64,000 bases of DNA, taken from contig JAJRXC010000039.1 in the NCBI GenBank assembly GCA_024276495.1, forward strand, positions 1 through 64,000, written 5' to 3'. The position numbers were made by a program, and so were the translations under genes. Positions within the stretch are counted from its first letter, which is position 1. Each line of letters begins with the position of its first letter. This document shows positions 59,456-64,000 of the stretch, in pieces. Source of the stretch: Actinomycetes bacterium. GTDB taxonomy: Bacteria > Actinomycetota > Acidimicrobiia > Acidimicrobiales > Aldehydirespiratoraceae. The notes beneath the pieces are model-generated. The model had not been told where the DNA came from. It did no database searches and was given only the letters and a program-made list of their open reading frames with translations.

Positions 59456-60625
59456 GTGCCCCAAGCGATTCGGTCCAGTACCATCTACGGGGTGGGCAAA
59501 CGCAGACCTTTCGGCAAGATTCGGCGTCTGCCGTCGGGGAGGTATCAGGCCTCGTACCTGAACGGCGACACCGGTCGGCGGGTCACCGCGCCGCGAACGT
59601 TCACCGCCAAAGCCGACGCGAACGCATGGCTGGCGACTGTGCAGGCCGATCTCGCGCGAGGTGATCGTCTGGATGAGATCGGCGCCCGGACGCATCTCGC
59701 GACATACGCGACCAACTGGCTGGCGGGCAAGGCCGGCCTTCGACTCCGCACCGTCGAGTTATACCAATACCTGCTTCGCTGCCACATCCTCCCAGTGCTG
59801 GGCGAGCGACCAGTCGGTTCGATCACTGCACCCGAGGTTCGGGCGTGGCACGCCGCGCTGGTCCGTACCGACCTGTCCCAGTCGACGGTCGCCAAGGCCT
59901 ACCGGCTGCTCCGTCAGATCATGGAAGCCGCCGTGGACGACCGCCTCCGCCGCCAGAATCCCTGTCGGATCAAGGGCGCTGCGGTCGAGCGCGGTCCCGA
60001 GCGCAAGATCCCGTCGCTCGAGCAAGTACAGGCGCTTGCCGATGCGATCGCACCAACGTACCGTGCCATGGTCCTGCTCGCCGCCTATGGCGGTCTTCGT
60101 CGTGGCGAGTGCCTCGGTCTCGCCCGCCGCCACGTCGATCTCGCCGCTACCCCACCAACGGTCACCGTCGAGCGCGCGCTTGTCTACACCCAGGCCGGCG
60201 ACATGGTCCTCCAGCAACCCAAGACCGACGCCGGCTACCGCACGCTCGCCGTGCCGCCCACGCTGGCCACCCGTCTCGCCGAGCACCTCGCCGACTTCGT
60301 CGGGCCCGGCGACGATGACCTGCTGTTCGTCGATCCGCCGACGGGAACGAGCCCGACCAAGGATCGCTTCCGGTGGGAGTGGAATCTCGCCCGCCGCACG
60401 GCCGGCGCCGACTGCACGTTCCACGACCTCCGCCACGTAGCTGGAACCCTCAACGCGATCGCCGGAGCAACGACCCGAGAGGCCATGGCTCGACTCGGCC
60501 ATGCGTCCCCGGTCGCCGCGCTTCGCTACCAACACGCCGTCGAACAACGCGATGCCGAGATCGCCCTCGCGTTGGAGCGCCTACTGCCGGACGACAATGC
60601 GACCACAGCATTGGAGACAGACTGA
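59456..60625 (+). CDS. int: Tyrosine recombinase (integrase)
   Basis: A 389-residue integrase: N-terminal arm domain with KRRPFGKIRRLPSGRYQASY, core-binding domain 80-170, and catalytic domain with R215 (YGGLRRGEC), H323-x-x-R326 (FHDLRH), H349 (LGHASPVAALRYQHA) and nucleophile Y358. It starts (GTG) 69 bases after tRNA-Ala, the typical layout of an element integrated at a tRNA. The far attachment site was not found in the window. Confidence 0.95.
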   Translation: MPQAIRSSTIYGVGKRRPFGKIRRLPSGRYQASYLNGDTGRRVTAPRTFTAKADANAWLATVQADLARGDRLDEIGARTHLATYATNWLAGKAGLRLRTVELYQYLLRCHILPVLGERPVGSITAPEVRAWHAALVRTDLSQSTVAKAYRLLRQIMEAAVDDRLRRQNPCRIKGAAVERGPERKIPSLEQVQALADAIAPTYRAMVLLAAYGGLRRGECLGLARRHVDLAATPPTVTVERALVYTQAGDMVLQQPKTDAGYRTLAVPPTLATRLAEHLADFVGPGDDDLLFVDPPTGTSPTKDRFRWEWNLARRTAGADCTFHDLRHVAGTLNAIAGATTREAMARLGHASPVAALRYQHAVEQRDAEIALALERLLPDDNATTALETD

Positions 60626-60805
60626 GGAGTGACGATCGGGTTCGGAGTTCGCGAAAGCCCATATCGGCGGGTGTCGATTCGTGTCAGAAAGTGCCGTTGA
60701 CCTGGTGTTATGCCTGGTCAGCGTGTTGGGCTGTCCCTGTGGATAACACCCTGTTTCAGACCGTCCGTTAGAAGATCCGTTAGAAGTCGTGCCTAGAAAG
60801 CCCTT

Positions 60806-60822
60806 TTGTTTGTTGCAAACAA
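60806..60822. promoter_or_regulatory. Inverted repeat TTGTTTG-TTG-CAAACAA upstream of the AbiE-like genes
   Basis: Perfect 7-base arms in an AT-rich patch 73 bases before the first ATG. Nearby are two tandem TCCGTTAGAAG and two tandem TTCCGGA repeats. AbiEi-type proteins repress their own promoter by binding inverted repeats, so this is a good operator candidate. Confidence 0.5.
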
Positions 60823-60894
60823 GTCGATAGTCTGAACAAGTACCTCAGAAGCGTTCCGGACCCTTCCGGACTTGCCTCGATCGGCGACTTGTTC

Positions 60895-61962
60895 ATGGCA
60901 CGCAAACCCGTCTCTCAAGCAACACGACGTCTGTTCGCCGCGACCGTAGAGTCGCTCGCCTCGCTCGCGCCACCGGATTGGCAGGTCGAGGTTGCTGGGC
61001 GCTCTGACGACGGCGGCGTCATCCGGGTGATCTCATCCGACGACGTCTCAGGCGAGCTGACCGTGCTTGTCCGCAGAGATCTCACACCCCGCGATGTCGT
61101 CGCCCTTCCCGAGCCGGAGGTCGACACGATCATCGCCGGCGAATGGCTGAGCCCCCGCAGTCGCGAACTTCTCGAAGACATCGGATACGGCTACGTCGAC
61201 CAGACCGGCAACGTCAGCGCCGTAGTGAAACGGCCCGGGATTGTCTTCCGCACTGAAGGAGCACAGCGAGACCCGTCGCCCCCATCCGCGCCACGGCTGA
61301 ACATTCGCGGCCCGCGGGCCTGGGCTCTGCTGCGCACGCTCGCCGAAGTCCAACCCCCCTACGGCGTGAGCGACCTCGCCAACGCCATCGACGCTGATGC
61401 TGGCTACGTCTCCCGGCTACTCAGTGCGCTGACCGATGAGCTGCTGATCAGCCGAGTGCCTCGTGGACCGGTCGAACATGTCGAATGGGAATCGCTGCTC
61501 GGCCAGATCACCGCCGACTACTCGTTGCTCGATTCCAACGAGACGACCAACTGGATCGCATCCGCCGGGCCCGAACAGTTCCTCGACGACCTCGCAGGGG
61601 GCAAGTCGAAGAGCTGGGCCGTCACCGGTTCGTTCGCTGCCTCGCCTTTGGTGTCGGTCGCAGCCCCCGAGATCGCTGTCGTCTACGCCGACGACCCTGA
61701 ACGGATCGCCACGGCAACGCGCCTGCGGCCAGTCCGAAATGGAGGAAACGTTGTCATAGCCCTGCCTTACGATCAGATTGTGTTCGAACGCGCGTGGACC
61801 AAAGACAACGCCATCTACGTCTCCCCCGCGCAAGCCGCAATCGACTGCCTCACCGGCCCCGGGCGAATGCCCGCCGAAGGTGACGCCCTCCTCGACTGGA
61901 TGCGCCGCAAAGCGCCGCGCTGGCAAGCAACCTCCCTCACAGCGCAGCCGGCCCTGCCATGA
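60895..61962 (+). CDS. AbiEi-like antitoxin/regulator with winged helix
   Basis: A 355-residue protein (ATG 60895). The middle has a winged-helix segment (RAWALLRTLAEVQPPYGVSD, LANAIDADAGYVSRLLSALT). It is followed by a C-terminal region (ETTNWIASAGPEQFLDDLAG, VTGSFAASPLVSVAAPEIAV) seen in AbiEi-type and related proteins. Its stop overlaps the NTase-like gene by 4 bases. In AbiE systems the first protein represses the operon and counteracts the second. The AbiEi identity is by architecture, not firm homology. Confidence 0.65.
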   Translation: MARKPVSQATRRLFAATVESLASLAPPDWQVEVAGRSDDGGVIRVISSDDVSGELTVLVRRDLTPRDVVALPEPEVDTIIAGEWLSPRSRELLEDIGYGYVDQTGNVSAVVKRPGIVFRTEGAQRDPSPPSAPRLNIRGPRAWALLRTLAEVQPPYGVSDLANAIDADAGYVSRLLSALTDELLISRVPRGPVEHVEWESLLGQITADYSLLDSNETTNWIASAGPEQFLDDLAGGKSKSWAVTGSFAASPLVSVAAPEIAVVYADDPERIATATRLRPVRNGGNVVIALPYDQIVFERAWTKDNAIYVSPAQAAIDCLTGPGRMPAEGDALLDWMRRKAPRWQATSLTAQPALP

Positions 61963-62807
61963 CCGACAACGGCGGTCCCCGGATCGAGTATGTGGAAGCC
62001 CGGCGGGTGCTCCTCGATGCGCTCACCGCCCTACAGCCCCACATCGACGCGGTTGTGCTGATCGGCGCCCAGGCGGTGTACCTGCGCACCGAGGGCAGGC
62101 TGCCGACGTACCAGCCCTTCACCACCGACGCTGACCTCGTCATCAACCCTGACCAACTTGCCGACAGTCCCCTCCTCGGTGACGCCATGACCGCGGCCGG
62201 ATTCGAGCTCCCCGGCGAGCCCGGAATCTGGCAGCAACGATTCGAACGCCCCGGCTTCGATGGCGACGTCACCGTGCCCGTCGATCTCATCGTCCCCGCC
62301 CAACTCGTACCCAAGGCCGGGCGACGTGGCGCTCGACTCCCCCGCGGCCACGGCAAAACGGCGGCCCGCAAGAGCGACGGTGTCGAAGGCGCCGTTGTCG
62401 ACTTCGACCCATTCGAGATCACATCGCTCGAAGACGGTGACGACCGCCGAATCGTCGTCAACGTCGCCGGCCCCGCTGCGCTACTGGTCGCCAAGACCCA
62501 CAAGCTCGGAGAACGACTCAAGACTCCCGAACGTCTCATCGCCAAGGATGCCGGCGACGTCTACCGCCTCTTCGACGCAACGGCAGTCACCGACATGGCC
62601 CAGACGACGAAGCTGCTACTCGACGATGACCGCTCCGCAGAAACGACTCGACGAGCGCTCGACTACGTGCGCGAGCTGTTCGCCACACCGCGAAGCCCAG
62701 GAATCGAACTCGCCACCCAGGCCCTCGCCGGTGTCGTCGACGAGACCGCGGTCTCAACTGTGATGACCGGCTACACCCGCGATCTGATGGAAGAAATCAG
62801 CGGGTAG
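61959..62807 (+). CDS. AbiEii-like nucleotidyltransferase
   Basis: A 282-residue protein: VVLIGAQAVYLRTEG (31-45) then TTDADLVI (55-62) give the G-x-x ... D-x-D nucleotidyltransferase core. VTVPVDLIVPAQLVP supplies the third acidic strand and a C-terminal helical part follows. This fits the AbiEii/DUF1814 group, whose members modify tRNA or inhibit growth during phage attack. It is paired with the AbiEi-like gene on the integrative element. Confidence 0.7.
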   Translation: MTDNGGPRIEYVEARRVLLDALTALQPHIDAVVLIGAQAVYLRTEGRLPTYQPFTTDADLVINPDQLADSPLLGDAMTAAGFELPGEPGIWQQRFERPGFDGDVTVPVDLIVPAQLVPKAGRRGARLPRGHGKTAARKSDGVEGAVVDFDPFEITSLEDGDDRRIVVNVAGPAALLVAKTHKLGERLKTPERLIAKDAGDVYRLFDATAVTDMAQTTKLLLDDDRSAETTRRALDYVRELFATPRSPGIELATQALAGVVDETAVSTVMTGYTRDLMEEISG

Positions 62808-62966
62808 CGGCAGCCGGGCGGCTGGGCTCAGTCGACAGAACAGGCTGTGTTTCAGTGCAGGTGAAACAGGCCCGATTGTGAAACAGCGATCAGCTGCCTC
62901 GATGACCCGGCGGTCGTCGAACGCCTCGTCCGGTTGGCAGGCTCGACTCGGGTGATGCCGGGCGCT

Positions 62967-63098
62967 CTACGAGTTCCGCTCGCGGTACGTAGCGATCTCC
63001 TGAAGCGCACGCCTCTTTGCTGCATCGATGCGATGAGCGCGTCCAGGATCACGCCGAGCCTTGTCTCGGAGCTTGCTGAAGCTCTTGGTGCTCGGCAT
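62967..63098 (-). CDS. Short protein resembling the N-terminus of an XRE antitoxin
   Basis: A 43-residue frame from the ATG at 63096-63098 (ATG 63182 would give 71): MPSTKSFSKLRDKARRDPGR and AHRIDAAKRRALQEIATYRE. It matches the leader seen before the HTH of XRE-family antitoxins (HigA-like) but stops before any HTH. It may be a truncated antitoxin or a small partner of the upstream gene. Confidence 0.4.
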   Translation of the reverse strand: MPSTKSFSKLRDKARRDPGRAHRIDAAKRRALQEIATYRERNS

Positions 63099-63194
63099 CA
63101 GGTCAGTCTCTTCTCTCGCAAGGTCATCGTCGATCGGTGTGTTCTTGTCGCGGTCCCATGCCGGGTGAAACCTCGGGCCCATCGCACCGGTCGC

Positions 63195-64000
63195 TCATGC
63201 GGCAGATCGGCTCGCCACGGTTCGCGAGATCCAGGCCAAGTGGTTGTCCACGGGCTTGATGTCGAGCGGCTCCATGTTGGCCGTCTCGAGGGCGCCGTTG
63301 ATGGTTGAGATGGTGGAGCGTTGTGCTCGGAGACGTTCGTAAACGGAAGTCAAGCGCATGCTGTGTGGCAGCGAGTCGACAAGTTGAGCGTCTTGCACAC
63401 GAGCCCACAGCGAGTGCTCTCGGGCCCGCTCGATGAGATGGTCGCTACGGAAGCGGTGACATGGCATTCGGCAGCCCTGGAGTTCCGCCGCGGCGGCCGG
63501 GACAGCGAGAAGGCGCTCGACCTCCGTCGCTGCCAAGGAGCGGCCGAGCTGACTGAAGTACATCCGCGAACGCCGTCCCCCTCCTTGCGATGCGTCGTCG
63601 TCAGCACGCTTCGACGTGCGACGTGCCCTGGAGCGATCAAAGGTCTCACCTGTCGCTAGTCCGGCATCTGCTGCATCGATGCCCAACGCCCTCATGATGG
63701 GGGTGACAGCGCCGGCGTGACCGGCGATGACCTTGAATCCGAGCGCCGCAGCATGCTGGTAGATACCGGTGATGGCCTCGAGTTTGGACGGACCGACTCG
63801 GATCGGGGTGACCGGGGAGAGCTGGACGTAAACAGCAGAGATGAAGTGCGGAAGCTCATTGAGCAGCCGCGCGACCTGATCAAGGCCCCTCGTGTGCCCG
63901 CCAACGAACGCGACTAGCGGACGGGGCTCGATGTCGTTCATCGCGCCCGCCTCGGAGAGAGTGACCTCGTATGCCGAACGAAGATCCTCGCTCGCATGGT
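63195..64000 (-). CDS. Hypothetical protein, 5' partial, on the integrated element
   Basis: An ATG exists at 63939-63941 (248 residues), but the frame stays open to the window edge and the upstream codons look protein-like, so the real start may be outside. Segments include LVAFVGGHTRGLDQVARLLN, GFKVIAGHAGAVTPIMRALG and RMYFSQLGRSLAATEVERLL. No family is recognised. The alternating strand-helix pattern in the first half suggests a TIM-barrel-like or Rossmann-like fold. Confidence 0.5.
   Translation of the reverse strand, partial: HASEDLRSAYEVTLSEAGAMNDIEPRPLVAFVGGHTRGLDQVARLLNELPHFISAVYVQLSPVTPIRVGPSKLEAITGIYQHAAALGFKVIAGHAGAVTPIMRALGIDAADAGLATGETFDRSRARRTSKRADDDASQGGGRRSRMYFSQLGRSLAATEVERLLAVPAAAAELQGCRMPCHRFRSDHLIERAREHSLWARVQDAQLVDSLPHSMRLTSVYERLRAQRSTISTINGALETANMEPLDIKPVDNHLAWISRTVASRSAA

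Noticed and set aside
60738-60746. TGTGGATAA, a perfect DnaA-box match
   Set aside because: It is single, with no second box, AT-rich unwinding region or rep/dnaA gene nearby, so it is not evidence of an origin.
60704-60750. GGTGTTAT/ATAACACC inverted arms after the integrase
   Set aside because: Only 8 bp with a 31-base loop; too weak to call a terminator.
62849-62886. GTTTCA/TGAAAC arms and two GTGAAACAG repeats after the NTase-like gene
   Set aside because: Short arms without a U-tract; could be chance, so not listed as a feature.
1-64000. CRISPR arrays, rRNA genes, IS elements with transposases
   Set aside because: No regularly spaced repeat array, rRNA motif or transposase domain was seen anywhere in the window.

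Overview
This window is GC-rich, densely packed actinobacterial chromosome. GTG, and occasionally TTG, starts are common and 4-base ATGA/GTGA stop-start overlaps join neighbouring genes. A DivIVA-like coiled-coil protein, LigC-type ATP-dependent DNA ligase, methylmalonyl-CoA epimerase, F420/PPOX-type flavoproteins, a septum-formation-type lipoprotein and P450/ferredoxin/acyl-CoA genes suggest a lineage such as Acidimicrobiia. That placement is inference, because no rRNA is present.

Positions 1-12.5k hold a carotenoid cleavage oxygenase (5' end outside the window), an epoxide hydrolase, LigC, a RraA-like protein, an HD hydrolase and a 5'-3' exonuclease. They continue with an HrpB-type helicase fused to a VOC domain, methylmalonyl-CoA epimerase and a DivIVA-like protein. 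The dnaX-ybaB-recR operon, the SRP RNA and tRNA-Ser(GGA) close this part. Positions 12.6-21.4k hold a TetR/oxidoreductase pair with two matching operators, an FMN reductase, lspA, a cytochrome b/molybdopterin oxidoreductase pair, a peroxiredoxin, tadA and a haloalkane dehalogenase.

Positions 21.5-25.1k form an accessory islet at the 3' end of tRNA-Ser(CGA). Twelve bases spanning the tRNA tail recur at about 24.1k and 25.0k. The segments between carry three toxin-antitoxin-like pairs: an unnamed pair, HipBA, and a ribbon-helix-helix/PIN pair. Positions 25.2-31.2k mix ordinary genes with broken ones: two genes with single-base deletions, a MarR gene with a possible third, and fragments of a nitroreductase, a crotonase and a LysE transporter.

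Positions 31.2-53.9k are mainly metabolic and housekeeping: RidA, an alkylsulfatase-like MBL protein, SMP-30, hisE-hisG, pncA-pncB, an ABC exporter, serB, xseA-xseB, a polyprenyl synthase and prfC. This stretch also holds a PLP decarboxylase lacking its lysine region and a TetR gene with an in-frame TGA. Positions 54.0-59.2k hold a P450, ferredoxin, dehydrogenase-like protein, PhyH dioxygenase and acyl-CoA dehydrogenase, and look like a catabolic or tailoring unit. From 59.3k, tRNA-Ala(TGC) is followed at once by a tyrosine integrase and a two-gene AbiE-like module. This is probably the left end of an integrated element running past the window edge.
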